From assembly GCA_020740775.1 (NCBI GenBank), contig JAHEWK010000006.1, positions 2,170,001-2,234,000 of the forward strand: a stretch of 64,000 nucleotides of DNA, read 5' to 3'. A program made the position numbers and the translations under genes. Numbering within the stretch: the stretch's first letter is position 1; every line of letters begins with the position of its first letter. This document shows, piece after piece, positions 53,400 to 64,000 of this stretch. The DNA is from Ilyonectria destructans (Eukaryota; Ascomycota; Sordariomycetes; Hypocreales; Nectriaceae). Below the pieces are notes generated by a model that had not been told where the DNA came from, searched no databases, and worked only from the letters and a program-made list of their open reading frames with translations.

Positions 53400-55931
53400 T
53401 GTCCCTCAGCGAAGTCGACTAATCTGCTTTTTTTTTCTCTGTCAAAACACTGGACGGCGTACATATTAACGGTGCGTGGCACGGGTCTCGGCGCAAACAC
53501 GGCATAGGGGGAGGCTCAATGACCACTCTGGCGGCGTTATCACGGGACAAGAATCACTAGATGTTTTGCTTTTATACTGACGAGGCACACGCCATCTGGA
53601 TCTGGGACATGGGAATCATGGGGCTCTAGGAGCGGCAGTTTATGGCGTTTGTTTCTTTTTTGTTTTCGGTGTTATTTCAACCACGGACCTGGGGTTTAAC
53701 GGGTTGAACTCTTTTCACGGCATGCCATTTGATGGTCAAAGGCGTCAGTTTGGGTCAAATGATGACACCCTCGGATCTTAAGGGTTTCTTGGGTAACGGA
53801 TGTGCATCATCTGGCTGTGCTTGGGGAGCAGGACATGATGAGCACCATGGTTTGGACCCTCCAGGCAGGATCAGGGATCCGGAATGGACTGGCGCTGCAT
53901 CGACCGGGAGAGGTCGGGAACAAAGATTTGTGTGTATATAGGAACTACGTGCTCCCTTCGTGGTGCCACGCCATGAGCTATTCGTGAGCAAGGATAATGC
54001 AACGATCTAAGCCCCCATGCAAGCAAGTCCTTGAGCAGTCCCGAGTGATGGTTACTACGAAGGCTGGCGCAGGAAGCTCGACAACTTCCGAGGGTAACGT
54101 ACGAGCTGTACAGTGTAGCGCAGTGCATGGGTGACTGTTCTGTTCCTTGCATCGTTCCATCTCTCCTCTCTCTCCCTTGTCCACCGTCGGCGGCCACATC
54201 AAGCTCAAAGCGGAGCCTCCGAGCCTCCGGGCCCGAATCGCTTCTCGTCTGCCGAAGCGCCCCGCTCGCCTTCGCGGGCCGACCAAGCCAGTCGTCTTGG
54301 CAGGCAAGGATTTGGGTTTAATGACGATTGATTGCTCGTGTCTCAGGCCAAGAATGAGCATTGCCGCGTCAACAACCGGCATAGTAGATTGATTACTATA
54401 GTGAGAGTGAGAGTGAGAGTAAGTAAGAGTGAGCGAAGTGTGTGTGAGAACGAGAGGGAGGGAGGCTGCGGCTTTCCGAGACGACGGGGATCTGCACCTC
54501 CGATGACATGCATGTATAGACTGACCTGCATGCATGTGTGGGTAACATGGGTCTGTATGTACGAGAGAATCCACAGACACGAACAATGGCCTCGACTTCG
54601 CTCCCCACTTGGAGAGGAATTGAATCTCGACCTCATCCTCACGGCAGGCATGGGTTATGCTGACCTGTGCGGGCTTTGGCGCGTCGCAATTCTCTCACCT
54701 CCATTTGACGAGCATGGCTTCACGTCAGATACAATTCACCCTCGCACAGCATGAGAAATGCTGCCTGTTGATGTACGCCCACACAGAGAGCAGCCGACAC
54801 TATTATGTAGTAAAGTGCACTTTGAGCTAATAGCAACTAAAACCTCACTTTCCTACGAACTAAACTTAAGTGTATATCTCCCAAGGACTAAATAATAAGC
54901 AGGAACGAGGCCGGCTTCAACGGTTGAGGAATTAAGTGTGATGAGACAACGGCAAACGAATGAATGGGAATGAATGGGTGAAACATGCCGTCGACACTCG
55001 CGCGTTCCGCCACCAACACCAACACCTACACGCACGCTTTTCTCGGCGGCTTCCAGCTTCTCGGCGGCTTCTCAGCTTCTGCATTGTTAACTTACCCTTT
55101 CGCATGGCCTTGGCCTTGCACGTCGCCCCCCAAGCGCCTATTGGCAGACGTCCGGCCTGGCCCGGTCTGGCCACGGCGGCTCCGCAAAGCGAAGCGTCAA
55201 GGCGTCATCTCGACTCCGTCCCAGCCCATCTATTAGTTGGTCGGGGGCGCTTTTATCGCCCGCCGGCTCGCCCGCACGCACGCAAAGACAGAAAGGACCG
55301 CCGGTGCCGTGTGTCACGCAAAGGGATAATGCGAGAAGGTAAAGGTAAAAAGAAGGGGGAAACGGGAAAGGATTCGCAGAGGCAAAAGAGGCGAAAGGTG
55401 GGCGTCTTTGTGCATGTCTTGTTGCTCCATCGCCCAGCCTCGCCCGGTTGTGAGTTTGGCTGGAATGCTCGTCCATAGCCCGGTGCATTCCTCCCGCGGG
55501 CGACGCCCAACTCTGCGCCCATGTCCGGTCCTCTCGTCAGGCTTGATAAATCACCTCACGGCAACGGTTGCTGCGCTGGGCCGCATACGTAGCTCTGTTC
55601 CAGCCCGCCTGGTGTTTCGTGTCTCGCCGGTTGCTGGTGTTTTGTTGTTGTCCATCGCCCGCCGCCGCCAGAGCCGTTTACTTCGACCTCGGATTCCCAC
55701 TCCGCCCAAACGCTCCGAGAATCCATCCTCGTCCTTGTCGGACGCGGTCCAGTTTTCTGTTGTCGTCCAGCTCGAAACTCTACTTCGCTTCCTCTTGCTT
55801 TCCTCCTCATGCCATCGTCGTAGCCATCGACTCAGCCAACCATCTTCCTCGCTGAACCGCGGCGACTGCGTCAAAGCCGGCTCCTCTGGACCAACCCTTC
55901 TCACCAAACGACTCGGCCATATACAATCACC
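53400..55931. promoter_or_regulatory. Region upstream of wetA
   Basis: These 2.5 kb should contain the wetA promoter and leader. About 55420-55931 is C/T-rich with many tcg/ccg motifs, typical of a long fungal leader. A gtgaga repeat lies near 54410. BrlA and AbaA sites (for example CATTCC/T) occur too often by chance to be assigned by eye. No gene is seen. Confidence 0.5.
54401..54433. repeat. gtgaga-type 6-bp repeat
   Basis: Three gtgaga units followed by gtaagtaagagtgag, a degenerate purine-rich microsatellite. Confidence 0.75.
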
Positions 55932-57674
55932 ATGGCCTCCTGGACGCTGCCATATCGGCTCGAGGCCGTGGACCGCGATCCGGGCTACTGCTGGCCAGAT
56001 CTCGACGATGCTCCCACCGATGGCTCCAACGACTTCTTCGGCCAGTTCATCAACTTCGACGCCGACATGGGCTCGTCCATGACCAACCTTCATGGAAACG
56101 ACCCTTCTCTGCCCACCATGCCTGACCCGCTCATGCTCGACCAACCCTCCGAGTCGACTGCCTCGTCCGGCGTGTCCACAGCCGGTGACGAATTCGACTT
56201 CTTCTCGAGCAGCTCCCAGACCGGCCCCGTCATGTCCGGCGCGTCCATCGGTCCCCAGACTCACGAGGTCGATCCTCGATATCTCGCCATCGGTGGCGAG
56301 GACACGGCTGGAAGGGTGCCTCGGCCCTCCATGTCCGACCCGGAGCTACCCCGTCTCGAAGGCATCTCGCTACACTCGCCCACCAAGCGCATGCACATCT
56401 CCCAGCCGTCGTCTCCGACACCTCCCAGTACAGTCACCGCCCGCAAGCCCAACAAGTTTGTCGAGGCCCTCTCATCCACCATCCGCAGGGCTGGCAAGTT
56501 CCGCAGGAGCCGGAAGCCTCCCGCCATTGCCGTGGACCGCCCGGGCTCTCCAACTATGGAGAACCCGCCCATGGCTTTGAGAATGCAGGCATACGAGTAC
56601 GGAAATGCCAACGCGGGGTCTCCTCCGTCGCCTACTACAATCCCGGATCACAGAACCTTCGTCCACGGGTACTGTGACGACCCTTTCAACGAGGTTCCAC
56701 AGCCCCCGTCCGCCACTTCGCTCCATTTCTTCCACGGCAGCGGGATACACACTCCTGGCGAGTCTCCCATCGTTGCCTCCGATCCGGGGAGTTATCGATC
56801 TGACATCGGGACCCAAGGGGACCCAAACAACTGGCCTCTCCCGGCAAATCCGCAACCTCAACAGCAACAACAGCAGGTTGTTTCTGCAGGTGGGCCACCA
56901 CCCGAGTCGTGGCCCGGCACCGAATACATGGCTCACCAGCAGGGCGCGGGCTGGTGGGATCTCAACCTCCTGAGCCAGAACAGCGAGTATATCATGGACC
57001 CGCAACAGCAGCAGCAGAAGCACGCAAACCTCAACATGGCCATGCACGCGCAGCACGCCGAGCTTCCTTACGAGTACCAGGCGGGACCGGAGACGGGCCC
57101 CGGAGGTCTCATGATCCACATGCCCCAGCCGCGCGGCGTGCCCCCGGCCGTCATCAACGACCTCTCCGTCTCGGGCCAGACATATCTCCCGCCGCCGCCG
57201 CCGCTCCCTCCGGCCGTCCCCGGCTCCGACCGCCAGCACCGTCCCCCACGAGCGCCGTCGTCCGGCGCGCGACACCTCTCCTGCTCGCCGATCCGCAAGA
57301 CCCGCGCCCCCTCGGCGTCGCCACAGCCAGCGCACTCCCGCCACAGCTCCGGCGGGTCAATAGGGTCGACGCGCAGCGCGTCCGGGCGAGGCATGGTGCC
57401 CGGCACGCCGACGACGATACGCAAGCAGCGGCGGTCACGGGAGCCGAGCGGGAGCAGCGCCGGCGGCGGAGAAATCGGCTTCGTCAACTTCACGCCCAGC
57501 GACGGCGGCATGCTGATGACGGGCGTGGCGCCCAGCGGGAGCTCCAAGACCAAGGCGCGGCGGGAGCGTGAGGCCATGGAGCGACGGCGACGGCTGAGTG
57601 AAGCAGCCCTGAAAGCTGTGCAGGCGGCTGGCGGCGATGTCGACCAGTTGATGCAGCAGGGCTTCGCCCTCTAG
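55932..57674 (+). CDS. wetA: WetA-like conidial maturation regulator
   Basis: Single exon, 580 residues. WetA is the third regulator in the brlA-abaA-wetA cascade and controls late spore wall and dormancy genes. The diagnostic feature is the C-terminal ESC1/WetA-related domain, about 517-580: FVNFTPSDGGMLMTGVAPSG, then SSKTKARREREAMERRRRLS and EAALKAVQAAGGDVDQLM. It is basic and helical and probably binds DNA. The rest is disordered and Ser/Pro/Gln-rich. An acidic, aromatic start (FFGQFINFDADMG) fits the conserved N-terminal motif of filamentous-fungal WetA. A KFVEALSSTIRRAGKFRRSR basic helix lies near residue 175, and two short Gln runs follow. Assignment rests on the C-terminal domain recalled from the family. 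Start ATG 55932 (accATGG) follows a long C/T-rich leader. It converges with the FLC-like gene. Confidence 0.82.
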   Translation: MASWTLPYRLEAVDRDPGYCWPDLDDAPTDGSNDFFGQFINFDADMGSSMTNLHGNDPSLPTMPDPLMLDQPSESTASSGVSTAGDEFDFFSSSSQTGPVMSGASIGPQTHEVDPRYLAIGGEDTAGRVPRPSMSDPELPRLEGISLHSPTKRMHISQPSSPTPPSTVTARKPNKFVEALSSTIRRAGKFRRSRKPPAIAVDRPGSPTMENPPMALRMQAYEYGNANAGSPPSPTTIPDHRTFVHGYCDDPFNEVPQPPSATSLHFFHGSGIHTPGESPIVASDPGSYRSDIGTQGDPNNWPLPANPQPQQQQQQVVSAGGPPPESWPGTEYMAHQQGAGWWDLNLLSQNSEYIMDPQQQQQKHANLNMAMHAQHAELPYEYQAGPETGPGGLMIHMPQPRGVPPAVINDLSVSGQTYLPPPPPLPPAVPGSDRQHRPPRAPSSGARHLSCSPIRKTRAPSASPQPAHSRHSSGGSIGSTRSASGRGMVPGTPTTIRKQRRSREPSGSSAGGGEIGFVNFTPSDGGMLMTGVAPSGSSKTKARREREAMERRRRLSEAALKAVQAAGGDVDQLMQQGFAL

Positions 57675-59083
57675 GGAGCGGCGCCATGCCGCTCTTGACC
57701 CCTGCGATCAACCGCCGGTCCACCCATTAATGTACTGAAACAAACAAACCTAGGCGTTCAGAAACGGCTCCACTGTCCGAATGACTTCTTTCGGGTCTTG
57801 CGTTGTGTTGCGGAGGCGTGAAGGAGTCAAGCTCGGACAGCTTTCGCGGCGTTGTATGTTCACATCTCAACCCCTCCTTATTTGCCCCTTTTCCACCGAG
57901 GCCATCTCAGCCCACTTACTTGCCTTCTGCCCTATGTTTGCATCCTTTCAGCGGGATACAGAAAGCACAGCTCACCGAGCGCCATTCTCTTTTCCTTTTT
58001 TTTCTTTCCGTCTTTTTCTCCAGATACCTTCTTGTACGAATATTTATATCCCCTACCAGACTATCCCGTTTTTGGGTTCCCTTTGTTGATTGCTCTACCT
58101 GTCGAAAATCAGATGATTTATGGAGCAATACTGTATGTGTAAGATGGACGCATTTGTGTAGGACATTTCGTTGTTGGAGAAGAGAGGTAACGGGACGGGG
58201 GAGACGCAGAATACGTGCTCGCTAGCCTTCAGTAGTAGCCTCGCTCGTTGGTAATAGGAATTGGTAATGGGGTTATGCGTTGTGAGGTGTAAGATAGCTG
58301 TTCTAGGGGCATCCAAATGGGCATCCAAATCTGGATAGATCCGCCTTCTTGATAGAAATAGTCGCCTCCGCGACATCTCAACAACAGACCGGGTTTATCT
58401 CATGACGTGTAGTCCATTCATGCATGATGCAATATTTTTTCTAATGCACGGTTCAATCGTCCTCTCCAAATGAAAGCTTCCTGTGCCAGCCATCGTAGTT
58501 TCATCGGATTAGTGTGAGGCTCCTTTCACCTCCAAATGAAAGATTTGTAAACAAGTAAATAGTTTTGATTGGGTAAGGTGGTATTCTCAGCTATTTCTCT
58601 TCTCTTGGTTCACAGCCATTTCTTGGCCGTGTCTTCCCATATTCATCTTGGCTAGACTTCCAAGCCAAACCCAGCCCAGCTGTATGAAAATGACCCTCCA
58701 TTCCCTTTACTTTCCCACCATGATTTATATATACACAAAGCAAAAAAAATCGCAGCAGAGCACAGGGGTTCGATATACGCCAACGCCAAGTCTTGTCGCA
58801 GACGCCGTCGTCATGCTTTCGATATAAAAAGCCAACCAGAAAAAAAGAGAGCCATGTCTCGGTATGGTCTTGCTGACCGTCGGGGGTCGCTTCGATTAGC
58901 AATGTTATGCCCGAGGTTGCCCTCGAAATGGGTGATATCCCAAGATGCTACAGTCCACCCAAACTGCGTCAATCCCAAAAAAGAACTGAATTTAATGCAA
59001 ACTCGGCTCCAGCGGAGGCAGAAGTAGATGTGGAATTCATCAAGATATGCGACCAGGACGAAAGTATCTTTAAATCAATTCGT
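57675..59083. other. Convergent 3' region between wetA and the FLC-like gene
   Basis: These 1.4 kb hold two 3' ends. The stretch from 58380 to 58900 is A+T-richer. A direct repeat (gggcatccaaat) occurs twice near 58308-58329, and atatatacacaaagcaaaaaaaat lies near 58728. No gene is supported. Confidence 0.45.
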
Positions 59084-61388
59084 TTAGTGGTCATAACCCG
59101 CACCGCGTTGCCAGGGACTATCAAATCGGGTTAGTATGTGTACCTTCGCGGCCAGTATTATCAAGAGTAGCTTACCTAGCATTGTTCTGTGTGCGGAATG
59201 CAGCAGGGCTCTCGTTGTGCTGCTGTTGCTGCTGGTGCTGGCCAAGCGGCGATCCCGAATTTTGGTAGGGACTCGGGGACGCGGTGCGGAAGGGACTCGC
59301 TGGTCGTTGCCCATCAGCCGGGAAAAGGGGCATCGATGGGTTGATGGGAGATCGCGGTGGGTTGTCGCGAAACGAGGTCTGGGAGTGGTTGTTCATCTCA
59401 GCCCGCCTTCGCATGCTGTCGGAAGACAGGGAATCGTCGTCATCGAGATCTAGGTGAGTCTTGTAGCCACCCTTGTCACCTCGGGCCGTGGCAGCCAAGG
59501 CATCCAGCTCAGTGGTGGTGTTGAGCTGAGTTTGGGACTTCATAAACGACGCACGGTCATCGGCCATGAACTGGTACCGCGCGTCGGGGTTCTTTCGGAA
59601 GAAGACGAAAGACGTTGACACGATGACCATGATTAGGAGGATGAGCGAGAAGGCGGCGTTCAGAATAAAGAGAACGACACCCACAACACCCACGACGAGC
59701 TTAGGTGCGCCGAAGACGTTGGAGAAGACAAGAAGGAAAATGGCGTTGATGAAGTTGACAGCGCAAATAGCAATGTTGAAAGAGTTAGTGCTCTTGTCCA
59801 TCCAGGGTCGGAGAACTGAGGCGCCGATCAGAGCACCCGCTTCAATAATAATGAAGCCAATGGCCTGGGCAACCGAGGCGGCTTGGGAGAAAGCCACGAA
59901 GCACGCCTTGACAAGGGTATAGCAAAGGACGGGCACAATGAAGTAGTAGGCAGAGGCCCGGAACTGGACGTAAAGGAAACCCCACTTGTTGAGCGCCTGG
60001 GGGTCAGAGAAGAGGATGTAGGCAGGGTTGCGGTGCATGGCGACCGAGCGGCGGGCGATGCGGATGACTTTGAAAGCTCCCCATCCGAGAGTAGCGAGCA
60101 TGCCAAAGAAGAAGAAGACAGCGAGCACAACCTCGGCCGCCGAGTCAACCTGGGTGAACTCCCACAGACAGAGAATAGCCATTTGAGGGAAACCGATCAG
60201 GGTCAGGCGGAACAAGATACCCTTCAGGACGGTGAGCCATCCGTTGCGGAACTCGAGGAACTTGTCGCTTGTCATCATCTTCTGCTTGACGAGAAGCTCA
60301 CAAATGCCCTTGAATGCGGAAATGACGATGATCGTGATGACGACAACGGTACAGAAGAACGTCAGGCCGGTCATGAACAGGTTTGTCGTCTCAATCTCGG
60401 CCTTGAAGGCAACGCGCTGAATGCCGTAAACGATGTAACTACCAGTTTCGGTCTGGATGTTACTACGTCTAAGAACCTCGTGAACTGCCCGAGGCATCAT
60501 CGCAGCGCCACGCTTAAACAAGTCGAGACTCGCATTAGCAAGCTCGAGGCCTCTCTTTTCAACCTGAACAGAGACGGTAGTGAGAGAGTCAAAGAGGGTG
60601 GAGGGTGTGCCACCCGTTGCTCGCTGGTACCAGGTGAAGATGCTCTGCATAAAACCGACGCGTATAATACCCATGGACCACTGGAAGTTCTGGGTCCACG
60701 CCGAGACGATGGGAGGGAGGCCTACGCTAGTAAGACCGATAATAGCCTGAGCCTGAAAGTAGCCGAAGAGAGCGAGCGAGTTGGAGGCAACGTGAGCGGC
60801 AGTATTGGAGTGGCCGAGTCCGGAAACGACAGCGGAAGCGACGAGACCGAGGCCGGCGATACAAGCGGTGGCCCATTTAACGCCAATGAGATCGACAGTC
60901 TTTCCGTTGGAAATGTTGGCCTCGACACAAGCAACACTTTCGCCAGTGCTGGTCAAGTTGACGTAGACGCGGACGCTGGCATCCAAATCTGGAACGCTGT
61001 AGGCAATTCCGGGAATGTTTTTCAGGGCATCGTCGCCAATGGGGAGGTTGAACTTGAAGGGGATCTTTCCAGCAACCATGGGGCAGAGACCAGCGAGTCC
61101 CATGTCACAAGGGTCGACCTCGCTTCGCAAGAATTGATAACCATAAGCGGAAGCCCTAACGTCGAAGACAACCTTGCCCTGAATAGAGGAAGTGACGACA
61201 ACGTTAACCTCAGCGGAGCCGTTGTTGGGGGTGAAGATGACGTTGAACAGACTGGCTGTAAAGCCGGAGTCGGCCTGACAACTATTCAGCGAGTCGGAGG
61301 TGAGCATCCTTTCAGCCGCGACCGGTGTCATCAGCGCGGCCATCGATGACAGCACCACCAGGGGCTGCTTTAATGCGGACCACATCAT
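59084..61388 (-). CDS. FLC: FLC/TRP-like multi-pass membrane protein (flavin carrier / Pkd2-related family)
   Basis: Two exons, 61388-59176 and 59117-59084, giving 748 residues. Yeast Flc1-3 act in ER/cell-surface membranes and affect haem/FAD handling, calcium release and wall integrity; the fold is related to TRP channels. A signal peptide (about 1-25, MMWSALKQPLVVLSSMAALM) precedes an ML-like lumenal domain with paired cysteines (NSCQADSGF, DPCDMGLAGLCPM, SVACVEANIS) to about 165. Roughly nine hydrophobic segments follow, including FMTGLTFFCTVVVITIIVIS, FFFFGMLATLGWGAFKVIRI and VVGVVGVVLFILNAAFSLIL. The cytosolic tail is Ser/Pro/Gln-rich. The frame appears to stop at TAA inside AG|GTAAGC, but a textbook intron (59175-59118, with CATACTAACCC and GATAG) joins on SPWQRGAGYDH, which looks like the conserved end of the family. 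Retention would end the protein after NNAR. Confidence 0.9.
59118..59175 (-). other. Terminal intron of the FLC-like gene
   Basis: A 58-nt intron with donor GTAAGC, perfect branch site TACTAAC and acceptor GATAG. Its donor supplies a TAA in the frame of exon 1, so retention ends translation 11 residues earlier than the spliced form. Confidence 0.85.
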
Positions 61389-64000
61389 GGCGATGGGTTC
61401 TGGCGTTTGCTCGATAGGATTTTAATCAGGAGAGAAGGCGGTTCCCAGGTGGGAGGGCGGTCCTGCGAAGCGCTCGTGACAATTGACGGCAGATTGTCGT
61501 CAATCACGGCGCGGTCGAAAACGGCTCGTTCGGAAAGCAGAGAATAACTCTGTTCTCCTTTTTCGGACAGGCGGTCGAAGCGATTCGGAGGCAGCGTTCA
61601 GGCGCAGATCGAGAGCGACGGGTTTGAATAGCGAGGACCGGCAGCGGCGGATTTGCGTTTTCAGGAGTCGTGACGTGGTTGAGTGTACCAAGGCGTAAAA
61701 CGAGGGGAATCCGTGGAAGCGACAGAAAAAAAGAATTACCAAAGTCGAAAATGAAGAAGATAGGTTAGCGAACGTTTCGAGGCGAGATCCTCTCCGCGAC
61801 GAGGCGTGGCTTCGGGCGGCAGCGGCTTCGTCGTCGATTTGTTGATCGTGGTCGCGGGCGAAGGACGGATTTGTGTGGGGTGAGGCGAGGTGAGGGAGAG
61901 AAGAATGAACGACGGGACGCAGGTTTGGGAAGGAAGGAGGATGGACCGAAAGGGAGTGGCGGAAGGGGCCAGGAACCTTGCAGGTCGGACAAAGCGCGTA
62001 TACGTCTGGTCGGTAATGTAGGAGGGAGGTACCCAGCAGTAATTACTCCCTGTAGGTGTACTTGGTGCTAGGGGGGAGGGAGGAGCGGCCTGGATTGGCT
62101 TGGCTGAGAGCGGACGTTAGCTTGGCTGGGTCTACAGTGCAAAAGGCATTGAGAAAGGGGAATCATGGGGGGGATTGGGCCAGGGAGAGACAGTGAGACT
62201 TTTGGGCGGAAAAGCAGGTTATGACACGGTACCTAGCGGTCGGGTGGTAGGCGTTGATGGTGACCAGCCAGCCTCTCGCCCGCTCTCTACGCCAGCCAGT
62301 CAGCAGAGCTAGCCACTGAGCGGAATGGGCACAGCGGCGCAAATTACGCAACACCGCTGGCAGTCCAAGCGACCCAGGACGCCAAGGGCCGCAAGTATTC
62401 AGCGGTACTGTGTCTTGGGCAAGCTTGGACTATGCGCGGTAGCGTCGAGATCCGCAGGCTGTGCAGTACCTGGAATGCAGGCGCTGGGCCCGCCCATTGC
62501 CAAGTCAACAGACCCGTCGCCGGGGACGGCAGGGATTGCGATCTCGTATCCGTCCTAACAGAGATACCTCCGCTCTACCTGTCAAACCCTCGTTTCCCCT
62601 GGATGTCTGTCGGGCTGTGCTGGACTGGACTGGACTGGACAGTGAGCGCTTGGCCGGCGGGAGAGCGCGTACACACACGTAAGTATGTACTACGTATGTG
62701 TGTCCGACGACGGGTCTGTCTTTTCTCGTCTTGGCTGTGGTGACGCCTTACTCTACAGAGACTTGGGCCTGGAGGCTTTGCGGCGCATGTCCAGCGATCC
62801 TGTCGTAAAGCTCCATCGCCGCTTAAGGAAGCGCGGCGACACGATGCGATACGATGCGGCACGATACGACACGGGGTCGGCGACAAGCGATCCGGCGACC
62901 AGCGAGACGACAAGCCCGTGATCCACGCGACACCAGCCGCCAGCCGTGTGAGTGCGGGCGTGGGTGCGACATTGTTCGTTTGGGCTTTTCCGATGTATTA
63001 CCTTGGTTCTGACTTCATGCACCCTGCACACCCACATCACCAAGTTGGCCGTCCTGTTTCTCCAGCGCCTCTCTTGGCTTGCTCAACGGAACGAACCCTT
63101 TGAATGACAGCCCGTCGCAGGCGGGGTGCCCAGGCCGAGCCAAGCCTCACGCATACGTATTTCCATGGACCGACTTCGTACTTCGCACTGCAAAAACGAC
63201 AGTCACTCGTCACCACCACCGAGACGGTCTCTTGTTAATTTACGGGAGACCCAGCACCGCAGGCCAGAAACCCACTGCCCAAACCATCTCCCGCCTCGCA
63301 AACCCCCCCGGACAAGACGAGAGCGAGCTGGAGGCTTGCACAGCCCCCCTTGGTGTGCTGCCGAACCCCGATACGTCACACGACCCCTGCTCGCATAGCT
63401 CTTTGTCGCACCCTTCCGCGAGCCCGTGGCCCCGAATGCCCTTTGCGGCGCTCCCCTCTGCGATTGAGGCACTGCAAAGGCCAAGCCAACTGGCTCGTAC
63501 CTTACATATGTAGAGTGTGAGATGCTCTTACATAGCGCATCCTGAAACGGGGAAGTGATTATTAGGGACGAACCACGACGAGTCGGTCAGAGCAGAATTC
63601 GACTTTTCGTATTGCCTCGTATGGCCTTCGCCTGCGGCCTCGTATCTAATACACGCTGACAGGCTGCCACGCCGCCACTCAACGAGTGAGCACTGCACTG
63701 CATCCCGGGCTGGCGCATGTTACCCATCGGCATGTCCGCCGGGGTATTCGTTGCTCGTAAACAAGAGAGAGCGGAAATGCAAACTCATCTCACTTCGACG
63801 TCATGCACATCGGTCCACCACCATCTTTTTCCTTACAATCCTACAGCAGATGCACCTCCCGACAATGAAGAATCAATTCGTCAATCAACCACCAACGAGA
63901 GTCCCCCCCAGCAGGTAGAATCTCCGTTTCAACGCAACATGCTAGTGGCAGCCAGGGTTCATCCATGTCGCGCACGACCAGGGACTATGTAAGCATCTGG
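61389..64000. promoter_or_regulatory. Upstream region of the FLC-like gene to the window end
   Basis: This contains the FLC-like promoter and leader (purine-rich on the plus strand to about 61950). The remainder to 64000 shows no supported gene. Reading frames overlap on both strands without recognisable products. A gene starting beyond the window end is possible. Short repeats include four tggac units at 62621-62640 and an acgatgcg/acgatacg series near 62850. Confidence 0.45.
62621..62640. repeat. 5-bp tandem repeat (tggac), 4 copies
   Basis: Four exact tggac units in noncoding sequence. Confidence 0.85.

Noticed and set aside
59883..61349. 488-codon open frame on the plus strand
   Set aside because: It lies entirely antisense to the FLC-like coding region. 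Its composition is what G+C-rich third positions produce on the opposite strand, and the FLC frame has clear domain evidence.
1..64000. CRISPR arrays, biosynthetic gene cluster or effector island
   Set aside because: Repeats are short simple tandem units without spacers. The genes are scattered housekeeping and regulatory functions, with no polyketide, peptide or terpene synthase, transporter or P450 cluster.

Overview
This is a contiguous piece of nuclear chromosome from a filamentous ascomycete (Pezizomycotina). The gene set and protein motifs point to a Sordariomycete, but the order cannot be fixed from the sequence. Evidence for this is short introns (about 50-110 nt) with GT...CTAAC/CTGAC...AG signals, long pyrimidine-rich leaders before several start codons, monocistronic genes on both strands, and fungus-specific families such as WetA, Cut8/STS1, the FLC channel-like family and AIM24. 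I found no bacterial-type operons, CRISPR arrays, rRNA genes, convincing tRNA genes or intact transposons.

I support 17 protein-coding genes. Nine needed exon reconstruction across coding introns, and I give exon coordinates for each. Left part (0-18 kb): an ORM sphingolipid regulator (-) divergent from an AIR-type zinc-knuckle protein (+); an F-box-like protein (+) convergent with a DsbA/FrnE-like protein (-); a NOP13-like nucleolar RRM protein (-); and the nuclear proteasome tether STS1/Cut8 (+). Middle (18-33 kb): RAD52 (+); a mitochondrial TPR protein resembling Mgr3 (-) sharing a 344-bp divergent promoter with the haem-binding protein DAP1 (+); a small Cys/His protein (-); and a five-exon C2H2 zinc-finger gene (+). 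Right part (37-61 kb): a second, related C2H2 gene (+); a Ser-rich hypothetical gene (-); a polyQ AIM24-family gene (-); a low-complexity hypothetical gene (+); the conidial regulator wetA (+); and an FLC/TRP-like membrane protein (-) convergent with wetA.

Most genes are unrelated housekeeping functions: lipid homeostasis, RNA surveillance, ribosome biogenesis, proteasome localisation, DNA repair, mitochondrial quality control and haem/sterol metabolism. The regulatory genes are wetA and the two zinc-finger genes. About half of the window is intergenic, with gaps of 3-7 kb that carry short tandem repeats but no recognisable genes. One gap (20.5-22.3 kb) is clearly A+T-rich.

I did not find a clearly new biological system. 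The most unusual signals are at the level of gene structure: a 21-nt microexon followed by a probable GC-AG intron in the DsbA-like gene; two 25-30 nt leading exons in the AIM24-like gene; a RAD52 intron whose acceptor TAG is also the stop codon of the unspliced frame; a final FLC intron whose retention would remove a conserved-looking tail; and an upstream ATG overlapping the start of the F-box-like gene.
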